From assembly GCA_949471785.1 (NCBI GenBank), contig CASWRE010000011.1, positions 1 to 64,000 on the forward strand: a stretch of DNA of 64,000 nucleotides, given 5' to 3'. This stretch comes from an uncultured Lachnospiraceae bacterium. Lineage in GTDB: Bacteria; Bacillota; Clostridia; Lachnospirales; Lachnospiraceae. The position numbers and the translations under genes are program-made. This document shows, one piece after another, positions 27,247-36,157 of this stretch. Positions within the stretch are counted from its first letter, which is position 1. Each line of letters starts with the position of its first letter. The notes beneath the pieces were generated by a model. It was not told the origin of the DNA and made no database searches. It was given only the letters and a program-made list of their open reading frames with translations.

Positions 27247-28476
27247 TTATACTCTATGCTTGCCGGGCTCTATAATTGTTTCCAGGAAATCCACAATGCG
27301 CTCCGAGGCTTTGCCGTCGTCAATATAACCTGTCTGGTCAATAAACCGCTGCACATGTTCTTCATAGTCCTTCTGACTGAAATTCAAAATATTATCCACC
27401 ATTTCGTCATTGTTCCGGGCAATGGGAAACGGCAAGTCCTCCAGCGCAAAATTCAAGCCGCGGGTCTCCACATATTTATCTAAATCCTTCGCATACATAA
27501 AGCCTGGTTTTCTGGACAGCATGAAATCGGCAATCGAAGAAGAGTAATCCGTCACCATAATGTCCGATGCAACCACAAGCTCCTGCATATCCAAATACGC
27601 GCTGGCATCCAGTACACGATCCGACTGAGGAATCAGTTTCTTTGCTTTTTTACGCAGATTTGGGTGCATACGGGCAAACGCCACCCAATGGCATCCGTCC
27701 TGCTCTTCCAGGGCAGACAGAATCCGCTCATAATCCAGATCAAAGCAATCGGTCTTTCCGTTATCCCGGAATGTGGGCGCATACAGAAGGATCTTTGTCT
27801 CCGGAGCCAGCCCGTAGAAGTCTCTCACTTTTTTCCTGAGCTCTTCCGATCCCCGGATAATGATATCGTTTCTTGCATCTCCGATGCGCATAATCTCACC
27901 GTGCCCATGGAAAAATTCTTGCAGAGGATGCGTCATGAAATCACTGCTCGATAATATATAATCAACCATTTCGCAATCCTTCAGTTGATTTTGCACCTTT
28001 CTGGACATTCTTTTCATTTTTGCCGCATAATTCGGCCGGTCATTCCCCTGGCTTTTAAAGGATATCCCGCCATGGAACGTATTGATATAAACCGTTCCTT
28101 TCCGTTTGACCAACCCTCGCTCAATCAGCGCCTGAAAGTGAATGTTATTGATCCATACCCGTGCCGTTTCCAGTTCATACAGGGAATTGCGGGACTCCTC
28201 ATCTGCTACAATGGGACGAATTCCGGCGGGAATGCCGGCTTTTGCCGGATCGGTTCCCCGTTTCAGCAGCCATACGAGATCCCAGTCCAATCCGCGGCGC
28301 AAAATCTCGTCAGCTATGGCTTTGGGATTGCAGCCATAGCCATTTCCTCCGAACTGCGAAAAAACAATCTTTTTTTTCTTTATAAAATGAAAATGACGGA
28401 CTCTCCAGCAATATCTCCTCATTTTCTCATTCTGCTTTTCTCTTTTTGCCTCTTTTTCTTCATCCTTTACAACCAT
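27247..28476 (-). CDS. CDP-glycerol glycerophosphotransferase family protein
   Basis: This 409-residue enzyme is the third of its type in the cluster. It has NTFHGGISFKSQG, RIGDARNDI, LLYAPTFRDNG and MVTDYSSSIADF. It should use the CDP-glycerol made by the adjacent TagD. A strong promoter (28589-28616) lies upstream and GGAGGTG precedes the ATG, so it leads an operon with tagD and the beta-helix gene. Confidence 0.92.
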   Translation of the reverse strand: MVVKDEEKEAKREKQNEKMRRYCWRVRHFHFIKKKKIVFSQFGGNGYGCNPKAIADEILRRGLDWDLVWLLKRGTDPAKAGIPAGIRPIVADEESRNSLYELETARVWINNIHFQALIERGLVKRKGTVYINTFHGGISFKSQGNDRPNYAAKMKRMSRKVQNQLKDCEMVDYILSSSDFMTHPLQEFFHGHGEIMRIGDARNDIIIRGSEELRKKVRDFYGLAPETKILLYAPTFRDNGKTDCFDLDYERILSALEEQDGCHWVAFARMHPNLRKKAKKLIPQSDRVLDASAYLDMQELVVASDIMVTDYSSSIADFMLSRKPGFMYAKDLDKYVETRGLNFALEDLPFPIARNNDEMVDNILNFSQKDYEEHVQRFIDQTGYIDDGKASERIVDFLETIIEPGKHRV

Positions 28477-28588
28477 GATTCACCTCCAATTTATGTTTGT
28501 ATACATGATTATCTCATTTTCTGTAGTATTTCTTTGCTGCCGCGTTGCAAAGGCCATATACATACGTTTCATCTAAAAATCGCTTACT

Positions 28589-28616
28589 ATTATATCATGA
28601 CCGCTTGCCTTTGCAA
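28589..28616 (-). promoter_or_regulatory. Promoter of the glycerophosphotransferase-tagD operon
   Basis: On the minus strand, -35 TTGCAA (28616-28611), a 16-bp spacer and -10 TATAAT (28594-28589). The mRNA leader would be about 105 bases. Confidence 0.7.
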
Positions 28617-28689
28617 CCGGTTTTTTTCGTATCGGGCTGCGTATCCTGCACCTTTGCAGCCGTTCAGACAAGCCGGACCGTCATCCGCC

Positions 28690-29910
28690 TCATTCCTTTT
28701 TTCCCGTCCGGTTTAATTGCCTTTTCTTTTCACCCGACCGCACCGGGAAAAAGAAGTATATACACTGAAACAAAGTGATAGAATAGATCAATTTTGTGGA
28801 CTGAAATTCATATACGCAATAAACAGCCGTTATGATCAATACAATCAGCAGGCTTTGATCATTTAATTGCAGCGCTTTATACATAAGCGCCACAAATAAT
28901 GCCAGTATAATCAGAAAAGGGATGATCCCCGAGTTAATCAAAAGACGCAGATAGAAATTATCCAGAATGTAGGACGGAATCCCCTTTTTTGCCGCCCGCA
29001 TAGTTCCCACATTCTTAATCTTCTGTCCAAACAAAGTAAGCGTATACATATCAAAGTATACCCGCGCACATCTCAGACGGCCGGAAAAGAGCACCTGATC
29101 CAGTTTCAGATAAAACGGGCTGTCACCCGTATAAAAATAGGCCATTAAATAAGAAAGAACAGCAAACGCGGGATACACGCTCAGAAAAAGCCCTTGCATA
29201 AACTTGCTGTGCACAAATGCATCGCCCCATTTTTTCATGACAAGCGTAACGATACACAAAAGCAAAAGCAAAAATGTACTTGTTTTGCTATTGGGTACAT
29301 TCCAGGTAAAGGCGGCAATGGCCAGCCATGCCAGGTAATCATATACTTTCAGCCGCTTATACCGAATCAGCAGCCATAGGAACACGAAGCAGAGACAGCA
29401 CAGGCCAACCACATTGGGATGGGAAAAACCCAGGCTATAGCGGGGCTTGTCTCCTCTGGCAGATGTCAGGGACGGTAAAATACCCAGGAAATTCAAGGCA
29501 ACCACCGTTCCAAACAGAGGAATCCAAAACCAAAATGTAAATCTCAGCAATTTTTCCCACTGAACATTGCGGCAGGAAAACGCAATCATCATACTCTGCA
29601 AAAAAAGATACTCCTGCCTCCCGGTCTTCAGCCAGACGAAAGCAAAAAGAGCGCAGAAAAGAAATATCACCGTCAACTGCCGCACAGTATAACCGCAAAA
29701 GGAAATCAGATTGACCAGCGCCAGGCCACAGCAGATCCAAAGCATATGCCGAATATTCTTCAGATAAGGACCGCTTTCATACCTTAAGGATGTGACAGAA
29801 GCCGTCATCAAAATCATATAAAACCCAAATGTAAGGAAAAAAACTATCTGGGACACTTTTCGGGCCGTATCATCCGCCAGAAAATCTCTTTGCTCTTTTG
29901 ATCCGAACAT
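28690..29910 (-). CDS. O-antigen polymerase/ligase-like membrane protein
   Basis: This 406-residue protein has about ten to twelve hydrophobic segments and a large extracellular loop region, the layout of Wzy polymerases and O-antigen ligases. Sequence in such families is poorly conserved; SLGFSHPNVVGL and the ARVYFDMYTLTLFG loop are consistent. It probably links or polymerises a surface glycan. The ATG at 29910 has AAGGAG eight bases upstream; a GTG three codons earlier is less likely. It is divergent from the glycosyltransferase at 30161. Confidence 0.75.
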   Translation of the reverse strand: MFGSKEQRDFLADDTARKVSQIVFFLTFGFYMILMTASVTSLRYESGPYLKNIRHMLWICCGLALVNLISFCGYTVRQLTVIFLFCALFAFVWLKTGRQEYLFLQSMMIAFSCRNVQWEKLLRFTFWFWIPLFGTVVALNFLGILPSLTSARGDKPRYSLGFSHPNVVGLCCLCFVFLWLLIRYKRLKVYDYLAWLAIAAFTWNVPNSKTSTFLLLLLCIVTLVMKKWGDAFVHSKFMQGLFLSVYPAFAVLSYLMAYFYTGDSPFYLKLDQVLFSGRLRCARVYFDMYTLTLFGQKIKNVGTMRAAKKGIPSYILDNFYLRLLINSGIIPFLIILALFVALMYKALQLNDQSLLIVLIITAVYCVYEFQSTKLIYSITLFQCIYFFFPVRSGEKKRQLNRTGKKE

Positions 29911-30160
29911 TCCCGCCACTCCTTACTCTGTCATTATCGTTTTAATACTATCATTTTTCCATTTTTAATACAAGTCCCAAGTTTTATCCCTTGGCGCTAT
30001 TACAGATTATCCTTTACCTGGAAAAGAAAAGCCTTGCCCTTTTTCCCATTTCATAGTAGGATATAGATATTTCTGATGGTAATTTCATACAGAATACCGA
30101 CAGCATGGATGCCGATTGGGCGGCGTCTTTGGGAATATTGAATCAGGGAGGCCAGCGCAT

Positions 30161-31387
30161 ATGACTCAGGAAACGAAAGTTTCTGTCATTGTACCCGTTT
30201 ACAATGCGGAAAAATATTTGTGCACATGTTTAGACAGTATTATAAACCAGACGCTTAAGGAGATAGAAATCATATGTGTTGACGACGGCTCTACAGATTC
30301 TTCCTGGGATATTCTTCAGCGTTATCGGGAACAGGATTGCCGCGTAACCACTTTACGTCAGAAAAACCAGTATGCCGGCGCGGCGCGAAATACGGGAAAA
30401 TCCCATGCCAACGGCGAATATCTGGTTTTCTGGGATTCCGACGATTACTTTTACCCGTATGCCCTTGAAAAAATGTATGCGCAGTGTAAAAAAGACCTGG
30501 CGGATATTTGTGTCTGTGGGGCAAATCAGTTTTTAGAGGACCGCGGGATCGAGGTCCCCGTCAGTAATTATATGAAGAAGAAGCAGCTTCCGGACCACAT
30601 TCCCTTTAACAGAACCACAAATCCGGATCATATTCTGACGTTCACCACCGAGGCCCCATGGAACAAAATGTTTCGCAGATCTTATATTGAAAATCTCCGG
30701 TTAAATTTCCAGCCCGTCAGGAACGGCAATGACGTTTATTTTGTTGTTAATGCGCTGTGTCTTGCCGAACGTATCACGGTTGTGGACGAACCTCTGCTCT
30801 GCTATCGCAAAAACCAGACAGACAGTTTGGTCGGTACATTATCGCGCTCGCCCCTGACGCCTATCCAGGCATGGATTGACGCGGCAGAAAATCTGAAATC
30901 TTTACATGCATTTCCTGAACACAGCTTTGTAAATAAGTGTCTGGGCAGCATTTTCTATCTTTTACGAAATATGAGCGAATGGGAAGCTTTTCGTTCTAGC
31001 GTACTTTTTCTTCAGGAAGAAGGACTCGAGAAACTGTCCATACGGGGAAAGAACCGGGACGACTTCTATACGGAATGGCATTATCACTGTTTAGAGCATC
31101 TGCTTTCCGACAGCCCGGAATGTTTTCTGGCCTATATCGCCCATGTTACCTACATCCAGCAAATACAGGCCATGTCACAAAAAAGAATATTATCACAAAA
31201 AAATCGTGACCAGCGCCTTCGATACAAAGAGAAGTTATCGGCAGAAAAGGAAAAAAACAAAACTTTACGTCAAAAAAACGCGGCATTACGCCGACAGATG
31301 CGGGATATCCGGGCCTCCTGGTCTTTTCGCATAGGAAAAGCGCTCGTTTGGCTGCCTGGAAAAATCAAACGCCTGTTCAATCACTGA
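30161..31387 (+). CDS. Family 2 glycosyltransferase
   Basis: This 408-residue cytoplasmic enzyme has a GT-A fold: VSVIVPVYNAEKYL, VDDGSTD, and the metal-binding DSDDYF. The C-terminal 80 residues form a basic coiled coil (KEKLSAEKEKNKTLRQKNA) and end in an amphipathic SWSFRIGKAL segment that probably holds it to the membrane. The sugar is unknown. The ATG at 30161 follows GGAGG nine bases ahead. It ends 10 bp from the convergent pRiA4b-family gene. Confidence 0.9.
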   Translation: MTQETKVSVIVPVYNAEKYLCTCLDSIINQTLKEIEIICVDDGSTDSSWDILQRYREQDCRVTTLRQKNQYAGAARNTGKSHANGEYLVFWDSDDYFYPYALEKMYAQCKKDLADICVCGANQFLEDRGIEVPVSNYMKKKQLPDHIPFNRTTNPDHILTFTTEAPWNKMFRRSYIENLRLNFQPVRNGNDVYFVVNALCLAERITVVDEPLLCYRKNQTDSLVGTLSRSPLTPIQAWIDAAENLKSLHAFPEHSFVNKCLGSIFYLLRNMSEWEAFRSSVLFLQEEGLEKLSIRGKNRDDFYTEWHYHCLEHLLSDSPECFLAYIAHVTYIQQIQAMSQKRILSQKNRDQRLRYKEKLSAEKEKNKTLRQKNAALRRQMRDIRASWSFRIGKALVWLPGKIKRLFNH

Positions 31388-31397
31388 CAAGACCGTA

Positions 31398-33143
31398 TCA
31401 AAATCCATCTCTGACAAACGGCACAATCTTCTTATCATCCCCCTGGATTTCCCGGGGGGTGTGCCCTTTCAGATCCCAGTGCCGTACATGCCGATTGAAC
31501 AGACGAGACTGCCGAAGGACCTCCAGACGGAATTTATCCGACTTCAAATTACAGCCGCAATTTTCCAGAGCAAGGAATATCCCGTCATCACCGGCATTCA
31601 TCCTGAGCGCTTCCTGCACCGTATAGAAAGCGACAAGACTCTGCGCCTCACCCAGCCTGCACTTTTTCTGCAGAAAATCCAAGTAAAACTGCGTCTTTTC
31701 ATCCGGTTCCTGACACTCCAGCTCACCGTACTGCAGAAACTCGTCCCATGTTTCCGGAATATAGTAATCATAGGGTTCCTGTTTCTTTATGACATGACGA
31801 TACATATTAGATTCCAGAAGCATGGCATCCATCAGATAGCCGTCATGCAAAGTACAACGTGCCCCGCTTTGTGCCTGACTCCGAATAAAATCCGTCAGCA
31901 TCTCCTCGTCGGCTGCAATCTTGCCATACTGCCTGCATATCTCAGACAGCTTTTTCGGCGTAAGGACGCCATACAGATAGAGAGCCGCGTCGCAACAGGC
32001 GCGTATCATCCAACTGGTCTCCTGTTTTTTCCGGAATTCCGGCTTTGTGATCTCTCTGTACTTTTCCTCCACATCAGCGGGAATCCGGTAGAAATCATAA
32101 TCACCCGCAAAAGCGCCATATGTGCACAGCAGGAGCGACCCACTGACCAGCTCTTCCGACAGCAGAATACCATCCTCTTCCATGGCCGCCTCAAATAATT
32201 CTATTTCATCTCTGCTCGCATGTAAAACACAATCCGAAAAGAACTGTTCACTCAAAAACTGCTCACACAGCCAGGCGGACAGCTCCGCCTTTTTCATGGC
32301 GCCGTGACGTGCAAAACCATTGGCCCTGGCCACCATCTCCAGCTCGCCCTTTTTATAATGGGCGTATACTTCCAAAAGCCGGACAGGCCTAGGGAATCGC
32401 CGACGAAGCTCCTCCATTTCCTCATCCTCCGGAAACTCGTCGTCCTCTCCCCCGATTTCACCCGACGCCTCTTGCCCGTCGTCAAAAACAAAGCCTTTTT
32501 TTCTCAAAAGGGCTCCGTCCGCCATATCCTGTTGCGTCTCCGTACTGTCTGCAAACGCGCCGTCCTCCAACACATCCATATCCCAGACATCTTCCAACCC
32601 GTCAAGATCATTCAGAATAGACCAGCCTTCTGCCTCGTCCACGTCTTCATAGGGCTCTTCCCCGGTCATCTCCGCCATATCCCATGTTCTGAATCTGGCA
32701 TTGACCTCCTCCAGATCAAAGGGCTCTGCATCGTCTATACAGTCATAAAAGCCCCATATACCGCCGCAATCTTCAATCATGTTGGGCCCTTTGGACTTGA
32801 TCACCTGGGGATAACGTTTATCATAGGGAAGTATTTTTTCCACGGTGACCGTATGCTCCCAGTCGTCACCAAAATCATAAGTATACAGAAAGGTGCATCC
32901 CTCCCACAGCCAGCCATCGATACGCGCATCCGCCGTATCCGTCGGCTCTGCCATGGGCCCGCCCTGAAAGCTTTCATCCGCCTCCCGAAAATAAAAGGAA
33001 AACATATGACTGTGGGTCCACCCGAAGGCTTCTTCTATGATATCGTCCAGATCACGAAAAGAAATCTTATCCGGCGCCAGTATCCTGCGCCAGATCGGCG
33101 GCTTGCTTCCTTTTACCGTTATCTTTAATTGATAGCCCCGCAT
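31398..33143 (-). CDS. Plasmid pRiA4b ORF-3 family protein
   Basis: The first 170 residues match the pRiA4b ORF-3 domain (YQLKITVKGSKPPIWRRI, FLYTYDFGDDWEHTV, IEDCGGIWGF). The remaining 400 residues include an acidic linker and a helical region rich in Glu and Leu that I do not recognise. At 581 residues it is much longer than the single domain. The function of the family is unknown; it is named after a plasmid gene but is common in chromosomes. It appears monocistronic. Confidence 0.85.
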   Translation of the reverse strand: MRGYQLKITVKGSKPPIWRRILAPDKISFRDLDDIIEEAFGWTHSHMFSFYFREADESFQGGPMAEPTDTADARIDGWLWEGCTFLYTYDFGDDWEHTVTVEKILPYDKRYPQVIKSKGPNMIEDCGGIWGFYDCIDDAEPFDLEEVNARFRTWDMAEMTGEEPYEDVDEAEGWSILNDLDGLEDVWDMDVLEDGAFADSTETQQDMADGALLRKKGFVFDDGQEASGEIGGEDDEFPEDEEMEELRRRFPRPVRLLEVYAHYKKGELEMVARANGFARHGAMKKAELSAWLCEQFLSEQFFSDCVLHASRDEIELFEAAMEEDGILLSEELVSGSLLLCTYGAFAGDYDFYRIPADVEEKYREITKPEFRKKQETSWMIRACCDAALYLYGVLTPKKLSEICRQYGKIAADEEMLTDFIRSQAQSGARCTLHDGYLMDAMLLESNMYRHVIKKQEPYDYYIPETWDEFLQYGELECQEPDEKTQFYLDFLQKKCRLGEAQSLVAFYTVQEALRMNAGDDGIFLALENCGCNLKSDKFRLEVLRQSRLFNRHVRHWDLKGHTPREIQGDDKKIVPFVRDGF

Positions 33144-33176
33144 AGCAATCTCCTTATGTCCTGTATTCCCACCGGT

Positions 33177-34400
33177 TTACAATCTCACGCCATTCGCTTT
33201 GAGCAATTCTCTGGCCGTATCTATGGAATCCACTCCTTCCTTATTTTTCACCGGAGCGAATTCCGACTCCCGCACCACCTCATAAGAAAGGCAATTATCC
33301 ATCATATGCACCATATCCAATATTAACGTTTCGAATTTATACCCATTAGGTTCCGCGGGCATGTGAGCCGTTCCGTCAGGGTCAATATAAGAAATCTTTT
33401 TCTCCACCACATGCACCGGCATTTTCTGTTCGGCAATCTGCTCCAGTTTGTCCATACGAAACAGATAATTCAGGATCACGCCAAAGTTATAGAGGTATTC
33501 GCCATTCTTGTCTTTCGCGTAACTCATCTCTTTCGTCATCTCATAGTACTCAATAATGGACGGTTTTCCGTCCTCCAGGCACAGCACGCCGACCCGCTCC
33601 TCAGGATCGGCCTTCCGTACGACCTTGGCCCCGGATACACAGCCATGCTTTAATACGGCGCCCACAAAACAGGGATCGGCAATCCGCTGCAAAACGTTGT
33701 CTACGGCAAAAGCATTCAGCCATTCTACGCCCAATTCTTTCGCCTTTTTCAGCATCCCCGCTTTCATAAAGGATGAAAACCAGCCGCCGTTTCCGTTGGG
33801 AGAAAATACAAGCCTGTCTTTTGTCTCCATCAAAAGTCTCTTGTCATAATCCAGGGAAGGGGCCATGCTCTGCTTAAAGAAGAATATATACTCCGAATTA
33901 TAGCCAAAATAATTATGCTCTTTCAAAAATGCCATGGTTTCTTCATGGTTTTTCTCACTGGTCATAATGAAAAAAGGTACCCAGGCACCCGCCTGTTCCA
34001 CCACATCCAGCGTATTTCGAATCAGCTGCTCAAAAATATACAGTTTCCTGTTCACACCGATATTGAAAGTACCCTTGGGCCCCGCATAGCCAAGCCTGGT
34101 TCCCTGACCGCCGGCCAGCAGGAGAGCAGCCACCTTACCGGTCCGGATCGCCTCCAGACCGGCCGCCGTATACTCTTCTTTCCTCTTCTCTATTTCATCC
34201 ACACAGAGAGCGCCCAGGGGCTCAATCTTCCCCTTACCCGAAGGCGTATTGTCATTATTCAGACAGGAAAAAAGGCCCCAGTCCAGCTCCTCAATCTGCT
34301 TCTCCAGAGCATCTTTTCCGTCCTCCTCCAGCTTGTCATAAAACTGCAGCAGATGAGTCTGCCCATATTTTTCCAAAAGCGCCCGATTTTCGTTTTTCAA
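33177..34400 (-). CDS. UDPGP-type nucleotidyltransferase (UDP-HexNAc pyrophosphorylase-like)
   Basis: This 407-residue enzyme belongs to the eukaryote-like UDPGP type 1 family, which makes UDP-GlcNAc, UDP-GalNAc or UDP-glucose. It has the uridyl-binding loop LLLAGGQGTRLGYAGPKGTFNIG, the FSPNGNGG motif, and FETLILDM near the end. The sugar cannot be told from sequence. No ATG is near the start; a TTG at 34400 behind a G-rich GGAGG site is the best start. The ABC-F gene lies 21 bp upstream on the same strand. Confidence 0.87.
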   Translation of the reverse strand: MKNENRALLEKYGQTHLLQFYDKLEEDGKDALEKQIEELDWGLFSCLNNDNTPSGKGKIEPLGALCVDEIEKRKEEYTAAGLEAIRTGKVAALLLAGGQGTRLGYAGPKGTFNIGVNRKLYIFEQLIRNTLDVVEQAGAWVPFFIMTSEKNHEETMAFLKEHNYFGYNSEYIFFFKQSMAPSLDYDKRLLMETKDRLVFSPNGNGGWFSSFMKAGMLKKAKELGVEWLNAFAVDNVLQRIADPCFVGAVLKHGCVSGAKVVRKADPEERVGVLCLEDGKPSIIEYYEMTKEMSYAKDKNGEYLYNFGVILNYLFRMDKLEQIAEQKMPVHVVEKKISYIDPDGTAHMPAEPNGYKFETLILDMVHMMDNCLSYEVVRESEFAPVKNKEGVDSIDTARELLKANGVRL

Positions 34401-34421
34401 AACACTGCCCCCCTCCCAACA

Positions 34422-36053
34422 TTAATTATCTGTCTCTACCATGGAATAGACGGCCCTCTTACGCGCCATCTCATCCGATGCCAGATATTCGTCATAGGTA
34501 GTAATTTTATCAATGAGCTGTCCGCCCGGCATGATTTCCATGATCCGGTTCGCCGTGGTCTCCACCAGCTGATGGTCGCGGCAGGCAAACAGAAGTACGC
34601 CCGGGAATTTCTTCAGCCCGTTATTCAGAGCTGTGATAGACTCCATGTCCAGATGGTTCGTCGGCTCATCCAGGATCAGCACGTTGGCCCCGGAGATCAT
34701 CATCTTTGACAGCAGGCAACGCACCTTCTCTCCTCCCGACAGAATCCGCACCTTCTTCACGCCATCCTCCCCGGCAAACAGCATACGGCCCAGGAACCCT
34801 CTCACATAAGTAGCGTCTTTAATCTCCGAATACTGGGTCAGCCAGTCCGCAATGGTCAGATCGGAATCAAACTCTCTCGTACTGTCCTGGGGAAAATAAG
34901 CCTGGGTAGTGGTCACGCCCCATTTGTAGGTGCCCTCGTCCGGCTCCATCTCGCCGGTCAGGATCTGGAACAACACGGTTTTCGCCCGTTCATTGCCGCC
35001 CACAAAGGCCACCTTATCCTCCCGATTCAGAGTAAAAGTCAAATGGTCCAGCACCAGTTCACCGTCGATGGTCTTGGTCAGATTCTCCACCGCCAGCACA
35101 TCATTACCGATCTCCCGGTTCGGACGGAAATCAATGTAAGGATACTTCCGGCTGGACGGTTTGATCTCATCCAGCTGGATCTTTTCCAGAGCCCTTTTAC
35201 GGGAAGTCGCCTGTTTTGATTTGGAGGCATTGGCTGAAAAGCGGGAGATGAATTCCTGCAATTCTTTAATCTTTTCCTCTTTCTTACGGTTAGCCTCCTT
35301 CATCTGACGGATCAAAAGCTGGCTGGACTCATACCAGAAATCATAATTGCCCGCATAGAGCTGGATCTTACCGTAGTCCACATCCGCCGTCTGGGTACAC
35401 ACCTTATTCAGAAAATAGCGGTCATGGGACACCACGATCACCGTATTGTCAAAATTGATCAAAAACTCCTCCAGCCAGTTAATGGCATCCATGTCCAAAT
35501 GGTTGGTGGGCTCGTCGAGAAGCAGGATATCCGGATTTCCGAAAAGGGCCTGGGCCAGCAGCACCTTCACCTTCTCGCTTCCCTTTAAATTCGCCATCGT
35601 CTCATAGTGCAGCTCTGTGGGGATACCCAGTCCGTTCAGCAATGACTCCGCATCTGCCTCGGCCTCCCAGCCATTCATCTCCGCAAACTCGCCCTCCAGC
35701 TCACTGGCACGGATACCGTCTTCATCGGTAAAATCCTCCTTGGCATAGATGGCCTCTTTTTCTTTCATCACCTCATACAGATGGGCGTTGCCCATGATCA
35801 CTGTATCCAGCACGGTAAAAGAATCATACTGGAAATGATCCTGTTTCAAAAAGGAAAGCCTCTGCCCGGGCGTGATCGTCACATCTCCCTTTGTTGTCTC
35901 CAGCTCTCCCGACAAAATCTTTAAAAACGTGGATTTTCCCGCCCCGTTAGCGCCGATAATCCCGTAACAATTCCCCTCGGTAAACTTAATATTGACATCC
36001 TCAAACAAGGCCTTTTTACCCAATCTGAGCGTCACATTATTTGCAGCTATCAT
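34422..36053 (-). CDS. ABC-F family ATPase (YkpA/YbiT-like)
   Basis: This 543-residue protein has two ATP-binding domains joined by a linker and no membrane part, as in ABC-F proteins that act on the ribosome. Domain 1 has an intact Walker A (GANGAGKS, 34-41), Walker B and switch His210, but its signature is LKGSEK (156-161). Domain 2 has an intact LSGGEK (438-443) and Walker B, but its Walker A reads GGNERAKT (352-359) and the switch region is CRDH (491-494). One composite ATP site therefore looks degenerate. Some of this is typical of the YkpA branch. Nothing indicates antibiotic resistance. Confidence 0.9.
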   Translation of the reverse strand: MIAANNVTLRLGKKALFEDVNIKFTEGNCYGIIGANGAGKSTFLKILSGELETTKGDVTITPGQRLSFLKQDHFQYDSFTVLDTVIMGNAHLYEVMKEKEAIYAKEDFTDEDGIRASELEGEFAEMNGWEAEADAESLLNGLGIPTELHYETMANLKGSEKVKVLLAQALFGNPDILLLDEPTNHLDMDAINWLEEFLINFDNTVIVVSHDRYFLNKVCTQTADVDYGKIQLYAGNYDFWYESSQLLIRQMKEANRKKEEKIKELQEFISRFSANASKSKQATSRKRALEKIQLDEIKPSSRKYPYIDFRPNREIGNDVLAVENLTKTIDGELVLDHLTFTLNREDKVAFVGGNERAKTVLFQILTGEMEPDEGTYKWGVTTTQAYFPQDSTREFDSDLTIADWLTQYSEIKDATYVRGFLGRMLFAGEDGVKKVRILSGGEKVRCLLSKMMISGANVLILDEPTNHLDMESITALNNGLKKFPGVLLFACRDHQLVETTANRIMEIMPGGQLIDKITTYDEYLASDEMARKRAVYSMVETDN

Positions 36054-36157
36054 ACTTAAATCCTCTAAATCTCTTTATTCTGATGAATGATACTCATCCG
36101 GTTGCTCATTCTATTATACATAAAACCAACGCTTTTTCAAGGAAAATAAAACCAGTA

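Noticed and set aside
31398-33143. pRiA4b ORF-3 protein as a sign of an integrated plasmid
   Set aside because: The family is widespread in chromosomes, and no replication, mobilisation or integrase gene is present.
34422-36053. ABC-F gene as an antibiotic resistance determinant
   Set aside because: The sequence fits the housekeeping YkpA/YbiT branch, and the linker between the domains shows no feature of known resistance types.
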